NCBI GenBank assembly: GCA_015680685.1
Contig: MNCI01023742.1
Coordinates: 106,489 to 170,488, forward strand
Direction: 5' to 3'
Length of the DNA: 64,000 bases
DNA from: Gnetum montanum
Lineage: Eukaryota > Streptophyta > Gnetopsida > Gnetales > Gnetaceae
The number at the start of each line of letters is the position of its first letter. The first letter of the stretch is position 1. Shown one piece after another: positions 33,344 to 45,616 of the stretch. The notes beneath the pieces were generated by a model. That model saw only the letters and a list, made by a program, of their open reading frames with translations, did no database searches and was not told the origin of the DNA. The translations under genes and the position numbers were made by a program.

Positions 33344-36300
33344 TTATTGTAATAGTTTTTTGATTTTCTTCTTTTTAATGTTAGGCGATATGTCAACAGG
33401 TATGATTCTATATTCAACGTCCCCTTCGCTGATTACGTTGAATGGTAACTCGGCCCAAGGGACATCTGATGGAATGGCTTTTGGGTTGGTGTTTTCAGAC
33501 GTTTCGGCGTTTGTTATGAGTTCTATGTTAGTTTCCACTTGAGAGGTTGTATGTACAGTGTCAGATGCAGGCGTTTCTATTTTAGATGGGTCTTGTCCCA
33601 TGCTTACCAGTTGTTGCTCATTTTTATCGTTTTGTTTAGGCTCTTCAAGTTCGACCTCCAGGCCTTGGTCCATGTCCACGTGTGATGAGATAATAGGTGT
33701 AGCAGCTTCACCATGTATAATGATTTCACCGCCTTCATAAGGCAGGTGGATCTCCTGGTGTACAGGGGAGGAGACAGCTCTCATTTGGGCCAACCAGGGT
33801 CTTCCCAATATTAGGTTTAATCCTGGCATCTCATCGACTACTAGGAAGTCGGCAGATGTAGGGAATTGGTCTCTTGCTATGAAATCTAAGGTTATTTTTC
33901 CTTTTACCATTACGCGTGACCCGTTGAATGACTTTAAACATGCAGTTGCAGTTGGTTTAATTAATTTAGTGAGCCCCAATTGTTCAACGATGGGGTATGG
34001 TACAACGTTTGTTGCGGCTCCATTGTCTACGTGGACCCTATGTAGTTTGAACTGGTTTATACGTATCATTATGAACATGGGGGCTGTTGTTATCTCCCCT
34101 GTTTTCTTGTCCACCTTAATGTTGTCATCATGAAAGATTAAGGGTTTAGGAGTAGTCCCGTGAGGCGAGTACATCACCGCATGAATGGAGGGTTCATTTG
34201 GAGGCAGGTCCTCACTTACCGGGATTGACGTTAACATACTTACCAAAGCTTGCCGATGTGTTTGGGATGTTAGAACCAAGTCATACAAGCTTAGTGAAGT
34301 GTTCTTTTGTTTCAGTGCTTGGGTGACTTGTGTCAAGGCCGTTGTAAAGTCTCTACTATTGGGGACGTTTTTATCGACGATAACTGGGTCCATTGGACCC
34401 AACAGTTTTATTTCACGTTTTATCAATTTTTCATTCTTGTTTGAAACTGTCGTTTTATATGGTTCATGTTTTTCAGATGATTCACCTTCGTTGCCTGTGT
34501 TCGGTTGGTTGTTAGATGATGACATAGGTATGGAGTTAAGCGGGGTGGGCTTAGGTGGCCCCACGGCTAACCGTTGGCGTTCCTTCTCCACACGTTCCCG
34601 TGTAAGCCTATCTACTAGGCGTTCTCATGTGTGGCATGGAGGTGGGACTAGTCTTGGCACCTTGGGTTGCCCTGGGACTTTTACCACATATGGAACTGGG
34701 CAGGGTTGCGGTTGTACCATCAGATGTGAATGGTTAGAAGGCTAGCCAGGGACCCTAATGACGTAGGGGCTAGGTTTTCCTTGTGCTCATGAGGTGGAGG
34801 TTTGGTAATCATTAGGAGTTTCGGGTATCCTAACGACATACGGGGTTGGTTTTGGTGGAGGTTGGACCTCCGCTGTTGCGACCGCGGGTGGTACTCGGAC
34901 TACGAAAGGGGTAGGCTGAGTATGAGGGGTTGGTGCATTTGAGGGAATGACGGGAGGGACACGCACTACGTATGATTTTTTATGCATCATGATGTTGGAT
35001 GTGGGTATGGACGAGGGTACTCGGATGATGTATGGTTGCTGCGGGGCACGTGGTGCTTGAGGCGCGAACGTGGACATAGCGGGAGGAATCTGAACTACGA
35101 ATGGCCTACTAGGTATTTCCTGTTTATGCTCGGGGTAGATGGTGTTGATGTTGAGTATCTCAGAATCGTCATCGAAGTAGACTGTATTGATGACGTACGG
35201 CGCCTCTTTGGTGTTCAGGGGATCTTTATACACCTCCATGGCTTGATTCTGCGGTTGGATCAAGTTGGCCTCGTCAAAAGTGATTTGGCCTTCATCGATC
35301 ATTCGCTGAATATCCTGCTTCAAGGTGAAACAGTAATCCGTACCGTGCACATTGCGTTGATGGTAATCACAAAAGTGATCCATTCTAAAACCTTTGGGTA
35401 TGGGAGGCTCATCCGATGTTGCTAGGCTTGGGTTCTATATGAGTTGACAGAACCAATCGTGTCTCTGGATGGCCACAGGGGATAACTGTTTATGTTTCAT
35501 TAGCCCATCCTTTAGGAGTTGATCGAAGAGTTGGGATGGCTTCATTGGCAGAGGCGTGTATTGAGAGGGTTCTTTCCTCTCGAAATTTCACGTACGGTTT
35601 GTTGGGTTCTGTTGCGATGATGATTCTTGCGTGGTTGTGGGAGTTGTTATATTATAGTTAGTAGGGGTTACCAGAGGCTTGTTTTGTTGTTGCGCCCCCG
35701 CTATCGCCGCTATAGTTGCCTTAGCCTTCTCTTTATCTTTTTTGGTGTGTTGATTCTTAAAGGCTAGGTATGTAGGGTCATGGCTATTTTGGGCTGCTTC
35801 TTCTATGTTTTTAATTTGTACAAATGCTTGGTTAAGATTACACGCATTAAGGTAGTATAGCTTGGATTTAAAGAAATCGTTAATGGCCCCTTTTAGAATA
35901 GTAAGCAGGTAGGTCTGGGAGATTGGCTCATGAAACTCGTTAAGGGCGGTGCTCCACCTCTGAATAAATTTCTGTACAGGTTCAAGCGGTGCTTGCTTGA
36001 CCTGTATGAGGCTGTCTAGGGTGGCCTCAGGTTTCAAGTTGTACTTGAACCGAGTCACGAACTAGTGTAATAAGTCTTCCAAGGAGAAGATGGAATTCCT
36101 TGGTAGGGCCCGATACTAGTCAAGTGCCCTCCCTGCGAGGGACATGGGGAACACTCAGAGAATGGCATGGGGCCATGCCTGGAGTAGCGCGCATTCTAGC
36201 CTAAATGTTTTGAGATGTGCATTTGGGTCTGTCTCCCTGTTGTATTTGGTTAGTGTTGGTAAGGAGATGCCCTTGGGAAAAGTTAGAGGCGGGACGGAAG

Positions 36301-36793
36301 GGCTGATGGGATCATCGTGGTAGAAATCCACTACCTTCAGCTCTCCATCAGTGGCTGTTTTGAGGTGCTTTACCTCATCGGTTAATTCTTGCATCAGTGT
36401 TTTAGTGTCTACCTAATCTTGGGCACTCGGTAACATGGCAGCTTGAGGTTGTGCTATATTTTACGGGTTGGAGTGTTGTACGGTAGGTTGAAAGGCTGAA
36501 AGTTGTGCGGCTGGGGGTTGTACTTGTGGCACGTGATAGGGGAAAGGCTGTGGTTGCTGTGGTTATGGCTGTACTAGGGGAACATTGGCTAGTTGAACCA
36601 TATGGGGTGGTATGTTATAGTGAGGAGGTTGATGTTGCTGTGGTTGAGGGCCCATCGCTGCCCGTTGTCCAGCTACGTTTTGTGGAGGGACCCCCTGTTG
36701 GGTTACGGCGGTAGAAGGGGCTTCATGCATTTGAATGTATGGGATGTAGTGAGTAGATGTGGATGCCGGTATCACGTGTGGCATCCCTATCAC
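33344..36793 (-). pseudogene. gag-pro: TE-6 gag-protease (nearly continuous)
   Basis: This is the structural polyprotein plus aspartic protease. The N-terminal part (36793-36563) is proline- and glutamine-rich and truncated by the gap. Then 'VVDFYHDDPISPSVPPLTF' and 'DPNAHLKTFRLECALLQAW' (36394-36155) begin the capsid domain. 'LDSLIQVKQAPLEPVQKFIQ' and 'FFKSKLYYLNACNLNQAF' (36058-35588) complete it. 'MDHFCDYHQRNVHGTDYCF' then 'LKQDIQRMIDEGQI' (35383-) is the Tat-type CxxH...HxxxxC box. Seven copies of a P-[YF]-[VI]-[VI]-[RKQ]-[VI]-P motif follow (35080-34680). The protease lies in 34591-33344 with 'VHVDNGAATNVVPYPIVEQL' (active-site D, DNG in place of DSG) and 'LNLILGRPWLAQM'. A few in-frame stops (for example near 34790 and 34741) and one frame change separate the pieces. 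The stop after a lysine-rich tail at 33344 precedes the antisense module. Confidence 0.88.
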
Positions 36794-36821
36794 TTAGGGT
36801 GGAAATGTTACTCTCACACTA

Positions 36822-37123
36822 NNNNNNNNNNNNNNNNNNNNNNNNNNNNNNNNNNNNNNNNNNNNNNNNNNNNNNNNNNNNNNNNNNNNNNNNNNNNNNN
36901 NNNNNNNNNNNNNNNNNNNNNNNNNNNNNNNNNNNNNNNNNNNNNNNNNNNNNNNNNNNNNNNNNNNNNNNNNNNNNNNNNNNNNNNNNNNNNNNNNNNN
37001 NNNNNNNNNNNNNNNNNNNNNNNNNNNNNNNNNNNNNNNNNNNNNNNNNNNNNNNNNNNNNNNNNNNNNNNNNNNNNNNNNNNNNNNNNNNNNNNNNNNN
37101 NNNNNNNNNNNNNNNNNNNNNNN
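36822..37123. other. Assembly gap (302 Ns)
   Basis: A run of N of unknown true length lies at the start of the TE-6 gag, so the gag N-terminus cannot be read. Confidence 0.99.
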
Positions 37124-37842
37124 CCCCCGGGTGTTACGCGACAGGCTGTTGGACAACCATGGTGTCCAGGATGTTAGTGCCCTGGGTAGTGGCAGTGGTG
37201 GTTCTCACGGGGTTCATGATGATATGTTGTGGATGTGAAATGATCTGAAGATGCGAAATTAATGTACTGCACAGCGTACAACGTATACGCTTCAGCTGAC
37301 AGCGTATAATGACAGCGTATACGATGTATATGTACGTAGCGTATATGGCCGGCGTAGACGAGTCTACAGCGTAAGTGGGTCTGCGTATACGCTAGACAAC
37401 GTGTACAACGTCAAGGCACAGCGTAAAAGGGTGCAATGTAAAACAAATCTAAGGCATAAAGAATGGCAGGGATAAAGTCGGTGTACAGCGTAGATAAGGT
37501 CGTCAGTGTAAGAGCGTGCAGCGTAAATAGACAACAGCGTAGTGTAAACTATGCAGCGTGAGTAAAATATGCAGCGTGAACTTTAACAGCTTTATGTGCG
37601 GCGTAGGGAAAATCTACAGATTAAAATGTGTAGCGTGTGTGTGCCAGCGTAGACACTAGGGTTTTTGTGGACAGAGTCCACGTGAACATGGCAGCGTAGA
37701 TGCTGATCGTAGACGCTGGGAAGTTTGCAGGTAAGGTTTTAAACTATACAGCGTAAAAGTTGGGAGGTTTTCAAAAAAATTCGATGTATACTCAACAGCG
37801 TAGATGCTGAGAGCTCTAAAGCACAACTAGTTTAAGGCAGAG
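37124..37842 (-). other. TE-6 leader (5' untranslated region)
   Basis: It lies between the primer site and gag. It has no long frame and is packed with AGCGTA/AGCGTAAA/GTATACG words (for example 37270-37580), the same vocabulary as the LTR U3 and the antisense gene's promoter. Its right end toward gag is obscured by the assembly gap. Confidence 0.6.
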
Positions 37843-37860
37843 GTCCTCCTTCTAGCGCCA
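37843..37860 (-). promoter_or_regulatory. TE-6 primer binding site
   Basis: The minus strand TGGCGCTAGAAGGAGGAC starts five bases after the LTR. The same site and spacing occur in TE-9 at 53585. It is not the iMet site. The matching tRNA is not identified here. Confidence 0.85.
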
Positions 37861-37865
37861 ATTTT

Positions 37866-39012
37866 TGTACTGCCTAAAATCGTCGGTCTCCTGCTGGAAG
37901 GAAACAAAGACCGTGGGATCGCAGGATGTGCAGAGAAGACACTACCTTCGCCTAAGGGCGAGCTAGAGTGCACGAAGGTAGAGTATCTTGAGTGGTCTAC
38001 ACGTGGATCAGACAAGGATTTCCCCGAATGTATGCCAAAGTGCTATACGTTGGGTTATGCGTAAACGGCGTAACGGGTGTAAACAAGAGCATAAACAACA
38101 TAACAGATGTGAACATGGCATAAATGTAAATGAGCGTAAATAGAAACACATGTAAGAAATTAGTGTAAACTGTAAACAATGGTATTACAGAGTCAAAGTA
38201 CAGTGCACCGGTCTAACGCAGTTGTGATGGAACACAAGGCGGACGAAAAGCCCCGGTGGATGCAGGGGTGACTCGGCTGGTTTGCACGGTAGGCGGAGCG
38301 TAGAGACTGTGTGCACGGTGTACAAGGCTTTCTAGCATAAGAGGGTTTTAGCTCTGGTGCGCAGCGTAAATGTCTCTGGTATGCTCTGGGATGTTTGCCC
38401 ACCGACCTGGATGAAGTGGAAAATCGGGGCTTTTATACCGGTTGTTACGCTAGACTCAAGTTAGGAGACACGTGGCATGTTGACCGGGTGCAGACAATTT
38501 ACAAATATACAACATATTACATCTGTTGGGTGTATACGTGGGGCTTATGCGCAACATCAGGCTGATGTACACGCTGGACGCGGTGGGCGTGTGTGAACTT
38601 GGGTGGAGATGCTATGGACGCTGGGCGTACACGCTGAGCGTATACGCTAACAATGGCTGGGCGTATACGCTGATGATTGCCGACTTGCTTCAATTCTTGC
38701 TCTTCAGTGCTATCTTCATTCTGTCTTTGGAGATTCCATGTCGGGCGTAAACATTTGCCATACCCCCCGAGCCTACATGTAAGGTGTGTACGTCGGGCGT
38801 GTAAGTCGGATGTCTACGCTGGGCGTATACGCTATGGGTGTCGGGCGTAGACGCTGGGCGTATACGCTGGTATTGCATACTTAGTGAAAACTAAGCGTTT
38901 TGATCCCCAAATTTGCAATGTGTGACACCAAATGTAGCCGTGGTTGTCCATGGGTCCCAGGGACCTACTTTTTGCTAGAGAAGTACCGAGCTCAAAATTT
39001 TGTGGTGTTTCA
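37866..39012 (-). repeat. TE-6 5' LTR
   Basis: 1147 bases. It would drive genomic RNA synthesis leftward from a TATA box at 38428-38439. Four exact GCGTATACGC palindromes lie at about 38637-38880, again in U3. Confidence 0.95.
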
Positions 39013-42000
39013 GGTAGCACTTTGAAATGCCATGTATTATGCCCATTAAATGTATTTCTATCCTTGGTAGTGTGAGATTGTAATGAAATTTTGTAATGTA
39101 CTTAATTTTGATAGTTTATGCATACAAAAATGCTAAATGGAGGTTCCCTATGTGAATCAGTTATCTCCTTGTTGTAGGCCTATGCCACATCCTATGACAA
39201 GTCCAAGCTTGATGTACGATGTTTTCTTGATGCTCATCCTTGAAGCACCTCCTCTCTATGTTTTGAATGGCCTTTGTGCCTTGATGTGTAATTTTTTTTG
39301 AAAGCCCCATGGAAAATCCTATTGTTGATAAATGGTGTTGTAATGAGGAAGCAAAGGCATTCTTGACACATCGTAAGCTTTGGAAACTCTCCTTCTTAGG
39401 TTCCTAGACAGGCAAAATATTATTCATGAGTGATCAAATATGGAATGTACCCTCCAATTCAAATAACTTGGTTTCATGAGCTTGATCTGGATATTGGGTA
39501 AGTTGTGGTGGCCATGTGAATTGCAATGGAAAACTAAAATTCAAATCAAGGTGATTCTACTATGTCTGGTTGTGGAGTAGAGTTGAGTTTTGTGTATAAG
39601 CACCTAGACTCTCTCTTTCATTCCTGGATGTGATCTTTGGAGTATTTTGCAAGCATTGGGATGGTGGTCCATCCTTGAATAAAGGATGTTATAGTTACAC
39701 AAATTGTGACTTCTCCTAGTGACCTTGCATGGTGGACTTGTATGTGCTCAAAATCACTTGATCCTATGCTCTCATGATTAGGGGTTTCATCTAGTTCTTT
39801 TGAGGGCTATGATGTACTCTCATGGCTTAAGACTTATTCATGCTTTTGTGGACTATCTGGTGCTCTCATGAATATTTTATTTTGGTGATTCTAAGGGCTA
39901 TGGTGTGCTCTCATTTCTTGGGACTTATGGTGCTTTGCAGGCTATGGTGTAATGTCCCAACTCTCTTTGGAATACTCTGGTGTATCACACCATCTCTCTC
40001 TAATGTATTATCCAATTTCTCTAGTGTATTGTTAAATTATGTCAATGTTGTAACCTCTTTGGTGGGATAGCATGATCAAGCACTGTATTACTTAATTATT
40101 CTCTAGTCCAATGAGGGACCATTCTCTATTTCGATGGATACCCTCTTTAGTTCCTAAAATAATAATGTAGGTTGTATCAAGATAGTTTTTCCCTAGATGG
40201 GATCTAGACGTAGTTGATGTTTTGGGCTTGCTCTAAGCAATGGTCCCATCTTTCTTAACATTTGGGGCTTGTTTTCATATACATGATGTTACTATGGTGG
40301 AATTCATGGAATCTCCCTTGTGAGGCCATGTTGTTGATGTAGCCAAAATGTATATAACTGTTCTATTGTAGGCAAGATATGATCTTATGTACTCTCTCTC
40401 ATATTTTGGGGCTCTAGAGGGACTTCCATATTAGGGTTATCTAGTACATATTTTTTATTGTAAACCCTTCGAGGATGAATCATGTATTTTTTTGAGTTGG
40501 TAGTTGATGCTAGTGAAGCCCATTCTTTGTATAATTGTCTTGAGATCCTAATCCTCCTATGGAAAAATGTTCTTGTTGACTCTCATGTTTGTTTTTTGGG
40601 TCTAATGATAGTAGGTAGTGGTGCGGCCTTGTGCAACACAAATTTTATAAATGCAATGGACTGGGATGTATCAAATGAAAACCTAGATCTCCCATGATTA
40701 AATAGAACTCCCTCTTGGTAAAATATTGAGAGATGAACTCTTTAGCTCCTCGAGTTGTTCTTAAGGTGGAATTGAATGTGGGTAAGACCTATGAATCTAC
40801 GTCTTCCCTTAGTTGGTAGTAGTTTGATGATATAGCTATGTTTTCTATGTGGATTACTTGGGCATGTATCCTGGGTAAGGTGTAATTGCATTACCATATT
40901 TGCCTACAAAAGAAACCTCCCAAAGAGGAGCTTCCCTTTGGGTCTAGAAATTGAGTGAAAGGTGTTGATCGTGAGTTGTGGTTGTTCATGGCATGACAAG
41001 AAAATTTAGATTCTAGGAACCTAGATGTTCCTTGGAGAATTCATGACTGTGGTTTTCCTCAGAGGTGATTCTACATGCTTTCTTCAAACTAAGTATTCAG
41101 AAAATGGTGCTTTTCCCATAGCTCAAAGTGGGAAGGATAGTTGGTAAGATGCAATTGTAGTTGGTCCTTTCCCATTAATGGGACACTATGGTTGTAATGG
41201 ATGATGTGGTCACAGTTAGCATGAGATGTGCATATGAAGGATATCTTATGGTTGATTGCCCAACATATCCTCCACTTGTTCCAACACTTGAGTAGGTGTT
41301 CATTATGTTGGACAACCTCATAGGATGTTGATGATAGATTGGGTTTGTATGCTATGATAGCCTCTTGAAGAAGTTTTCCAAATAAATTTTGGATCTTATC
41401 TCTTGTTATGAAAATGAAATGTGGATTGCGATGTTGGTGTGTTTGTGGATGGCAAGGTTAAGTTCAAAAGATCTGTCTCGATACCTTATTTCAAAGGGAG
41501 ATTAGGCTCAACTTCCTTCCTACTAGCCTAAATAGATGTGATGTGGGAAACCAAAAGAAAATATGTGACTAGTGTAGATGTGGTGATTCAGTGCTTAGAT
41601 GGTTGCACTAGTGAGACCTCATGGGTCTTGATGCGAGAAGTAGAACTTGGAGTTCTAGCAAGCTTGTGTTGCTTGGGGAGATATGGCTCTTTTGGAGCAT
41701 GTTCTTCCTCTTGATTTGGTTTTCCAAGTCCATCGTCATGGGTAGTGGCCTTGGTAAGCCCTCAAAATCAATGTTAAAAAAATCAAGAAAATCAATGGAT
41801 GCCAAGATGCCATTAAAGAAGGAACTCAACTAGACTTGGAGAAGAAGAGCTATCTTCTTGCATAGGTATGGGCCTACACAAGAAGATAAGGCTCTAGACC
41901 TCATAATGGATGGATCTAGGGAACACCTTAGAGACATTGGCCCTTTGTGTTGGACTACTTCCTCTTGTCAAAAAGTAGGGAAATTCTTTGGGGTTCTTCC

Positions 42001-42203
42001 AATTTCCCTTTGCGTTTCATGCAGGGCATTGGATGGAAGGATCTATTAGGTGTTGGGTTTGGTACCTTCCTTCAAGCCTGGTGTTAGTTGAGTTGATAGA
42101 TTCCCTAGAGCTGATGATGTTCCAAACTCATACTTGAAGTGTACTATCAAAGTTATCCTAGGTTCCACTCCGAGGACGTTGCTTCTTTTGTGTAGGGGAG
42201 GAT
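39013..42203 (+). other. TE-5 interior, right part
   Basis: It begins with the second copy of the TE-6 target site, 'ggtag' (39013-39017). No coding domain is recognisable. Loose repeats of 'gggctatggtgtgctctcat' type occur at about 39800-39960. It ends with the polypurine tract of TE-5. Confidence 0.5.
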
Positions 42204-42778
42204 TGTAAGAGATGTCTTAGAATAGTGGTTCTCCTAGGCTCTCCCCATTTTTCAAGGACCATGGAACACACTGAGGTGCACTTGAGTGGTATCCAAGTGT
42301 TGCAAAACACATCACAACCTAGCAGTACCAAGCCTATAGTATGATTCTTTATTGTTTCCTCACTTTTCAAGTTTTCTTCATACTATCCTCACTCAAAGAA
42401 CTACATGGCCTTGATTTTTTGATGGTCACAAATATGTAGGTAGCTAGGACTAGATAGTTTTGGTGTGGTGCCATGCTAAATCTTGTACCAAATCGTGAGG
42501 GGTATAGGGGTGAGGTGCCCCTTGGTAGATGCATCATTCCCCTTTCACCAATGATGTCTACAGGGTTTCTTGTGCACTTGTATGCTTAGTTCTCGATTGG
42601 AGTTTAGTCATTCTTCTTGAGGTGCATTTTCATATATTAATAAGTTGTGTTGCTGCTCATACCCTTCCTTGGATTGCTTGTTTATTAGAGGCATATTTCC
42701 CAAGTCTTCCATCCTAGATCCATTGGATCCTTAGGAACTCCTTAGGGTGCCAGACAATGTTGGGGCAATGTTGTTACA
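42204..42778 (+). repeat. TE-5 right LTR
   Basis: Starts TGTAAGAGATG, ends TTGTTACA and is preceded by 'ttgtgtaggggaggat' (42188-42203). Homologous over its full length to 18988-19537. Confidence 0.75.
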
Positions 42779-44735
42779 ATTATAGCTAATTTTCCATCTA
42801 GTCTATTTTTGGTTTGTTTCAGGATTTCAATTATTTTTTCATTAGCTATCCTTTTTCATAAGATTCTCATTTATAGCTCTTCCCCTTCCCCTTCCCTTAC
42901 TAATCACTTAAGCTCTATCCAAGAAATGAAATTGGTATTAAAGCAAGCTCAACACTTAAAGACTTAACACTATATGTTGTAAGCTTATTTTTTTAAAATG
43001 CTATAGAATCAATGCTTATCATCAAATAGAGCTTTATGGTTTAATGGATTCAAATATCCTATGAAAAAATTTAAGATACAGTGATAAAGTTTGAAAGGAT
43101 ATAATTAGAGCAATAAATAAACTAGTTCATGATGTTTGAGTTATGAATGCATTGGTATGTCACTAGGATTGAGTTATAAATATGAAGATTATGCATCTTC
43201 AATTTGCTAGAGAAATGTGAAAGCATCTTCAAGTAATCTATGAAGGAGATGAAAAAGTTAAAATGTATAAGCTATTAACTCTAAGAACTTGTTTAAATAC
43301 TTTGAAGATGGAAGAAAATGAAACTATTAGTAGTATTTTTATCTAGGTGGACAAAATTATGAGTGAGATCAACATGCTTTGTGAATTTCAATTTGAGATA
43401 GTACTTTGAATCTAAAGTTTCATTCATTAAAGAGGCAAAAGATCTTTCCAAATTAATGATAGTAGAAATTCATAATATTCTTTCAACTTTTGAAATTACA
43501 AAGGATGCATAAAGTACTTCATAATAAGAAGTAGATTGCATTCAAAGCTAAAGTGATAAAAAATGAGGACAAATAGAAATCATTAATATCATACTCTATT
43601 TTGAAGAAAGAAATTATAAATATTACTAGAAATCTTAGGACTCTAAAAAATAAGAAGGCTGGTAAGAAGCTAACAATATATATATATATATCTCCCTCTT
43701 TTGCTATTATTATGATAAGGTCCTTATTTCTTAAGTCAAGGACTTGGGTTTGAGACTAAACAACATAGCCACTTGAAGAGATTAGGCTTTCACTTATCTA
43801 CTAATCCTCTTGAGACCTTGCTTAGTATGATGACCACTATGGCTCTATGTGATGATTATTTTAATCCTTTTATTATTTTGGTGAGATATGTCATATGATT
43901 ATAATCTACCTTAAAAAGAAACAAGATGAAGAAAACTAGAAGAATCAAAAGATCAAGTCCAATCCTAAGAGTACTTGATACATGTTTGAAAGATTGAAAG
44001 TTTAGTTAGCTAAAATAATAAATCAATTATAACATTTAGAGAGTAGTACAAAGACTAAAAATGATGTAGAAAATTAATTTTCTCACTTTGATCATGCTAA
44101 TATTACAATTAGCAATCCTGATATTGGTACTACAAATTTATGAATCTAATGGTAATGAATTTCATAATTTTATGTATAATAACCAAAGAAAGCAAGAAGC
44201 TTTTAGCACTTCTAAGACTACATGTTCAAGTGAAGATGAAGCTAAATTAACTTCAATAGATAATTAAGATTTAGTGTGAGGAAGTTGATGACATTCATAT
44301 AGAAGGGCTAATGGAATAATTGAAAATAATGGTCAAAGTTAATAAAAAATTAAATGATATCCTAAACAAAAAGGAACAAGAAGTTGAAAGCTATAAGATA
44401 AATCTTAAATCAAATAAACAAGAGAATTTAAAGCTCAAGGAGAAAATGCTATGACTAATGAAAGATATGAAAGGAAAAAATTCTCAAGATGCATATCATT
44501 TGTTTAGCAAGTTCACTCCTTGCTTAAAATAGCTCAAAAACATCATCAATTATGGATAGTCAAGTAATGATAAAAGAGGGTTTATATATGATTCTAGTTC
44601 ATCTACATAATAGCTAGTCATAAAAGTATCAACTCCAATCATAAAAATATAGATACAACTTCTACCACCAAAAACCTTGGTTTTACACATAGGTAAGGGA
44701 ATTGTTCCTACACTAAGAATTTTAATCATAAAGTA
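42779..44735 (+). pseudogene. gag: Copia-type gag remnant (TE-7)
   Basis: 'Attggtattaaagcaagc' at about 42941-42958 matches the iMet primer site plus the start of a copia leader, so 42779-42940 is probably the end of its 5' LTR. Around 43220-43350 the plus strand encodes 'LQVIYEGDEKVKMYKLLTL' and 'LNTLKMEENETIS', the gag pattern (L..I.EG...VK..K...L...FE..KM.E.ESI) of plant copia elements, followed by 'VDKIMSEI'. A charged, lysine-rich tail runs to about 44480. Many stops and frame changes are present, and RT and integrase are absent. The remnant is cut at 44735 by the LTR of TE-8. An (AT)n tract lies at 43675-43692. Confidence 0.7.
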
Positions 44736-45616
44736 TGATGAGTGGTGAATATACCCTATGCCCAACCACACAAATCACTAAGCATTCACATGTGATCTGG
44801 TTGAATTCCATGGACTTATAGCCTTCTAAGCAAACTAGTCTCTAGGAAGTGAAACTAACCACTGCAATCATTGTCTTCTCAATTACACTTATGAAATGTA
44901 AAGTTATGGTTAAGTGAAATTGAGGTATATGATTTTTATTAATTTTATGTTTTGTATTTTAAGTTGTCTAAGGGTAAAGAATAATGAATAAAAATAGGAT
45001 AATTAAATTTCTAATTTAATCTAACTAGCTAAAACTAACTAAGTCTAACATAAGCATCTATTCCCACTTACCGTACATATCCTAAACATGTTTAATGCTA
45101 CTGGGTTACCAAACATTAGCGTTACTAGGATTACCAAGCACTAAGCGTATGCTTGAAGTGGTCATAATGTAGCATAATTAATCTAGCTTAATTAATGGCT
45201 ATTTAATCTATCTTAATTTAGCATAATTAGTTAAAGCATTAAAGGAAATTACATAAAACATTAAATGCATAAATAAGCAATTTATCTATTTCAGAGTGCT
45301 CCAAGGTTTATCTAAAAACTCATCTTTATTTCCACACACATTGCCATGCTTAGGTATAATAGTGCTTGAATAAAAACCCATACACTCTTTAACTCCTACA
45401 GTGGGCTCTTAGAAAAATATTCTAACTTTCATACGACAAAAATGCAAGAGCTCCACTACAACTATGACAAAAGATTCCATAAAAAAAGTGGGTGAGCATG
45501 TATTTATAGGAAAAAACAGATACTACGTTGACGGGGCCATGTTAATGCATTAAATCATGCATCAATGGGACCTAGTCGATGGGGCCTAGTTAATGTAATC
45601 AATTTATAACTCATCA
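44736..45616 (-). repeat. TE-8 3' LTR
   Basis: 881 bases, homologous to the LTRs of TE-1. It has the same inverted ends (TGATGAG/CTCATCA), a similar 'ttaccaagca-taagcgt' internal block and a minus-strand TATA-like CCTATAAATACATG at about 45497-45510. Confidence 0.8.

Larger units (their letters stand above)
21691..39012 (-). mobile_element. TE-6: 17.3-kb Tat-lineage Ty3/gypsy retrotransposon with an antisense spliced gene
   Basis: LTRs 21691-22850 and 37866-39012 have TG...CA ends, and perfect target duplications 'ggtag' lie at 21686-21690 and 39013-39017. On the minus strand a primer site (TGGCGCTAGAAGGAGGAC) follows the right LTR and a polypurine tract (AACAAAGAGGGGGCAA) precedes the left one. 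So the 5' LTR is on the right. Order on the minus strand: leader, gag-protease (36793-33344), a 5.7-kb module with an oppositely oriented eight-exon gene (28506-32847), RT, RNase H, archaeal-type RNase H and integrase (27680-24281), then the 3' untranslated region. The second, archaeal-type RNase H is diagnostic of the Tat lineage. LTRs agree at about nine in ten positions by eye. The length is large but in range for Ogre/Tat elements. Confidence 0.93.
18988..42778 (+). mobile_element. TE-5: large LTR element without visible coding region, host of TE-6
   Basis: LTR-like repeats at 18988-19537 and 42204-42778 both begin TGT-AGAGATGTCTT and end TTGTTACA. After the left copy 'tggtattagag' (19540-19550) matches the iMet primer site, so the element is on the plus strand. 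Before the right copy 'tgtaggggaggat' is a polypurine tract. Removing TE-6 leaves about 5.3 kb of interior (19538-21685 plus 39018-42203) with no gag or pol that I can recognise, so it would be a LARD-type element. LTR agreement is only about three in four by eye, consistent with being older than TE-6. The outer flanks (aggat, attat) do not form a target duplication. Confidence 0.7.

Noticed and set aside
36593-37248. Long frames spanning the N run
   Set aside because: They are artefacts of reading through 302 Ns.
41608-41833. Overlapping frames of about 70 codons on both strands in the TE-5 interior
   Set aside because: Too short and without any family signature. Overlap on both strands is expected by chance.
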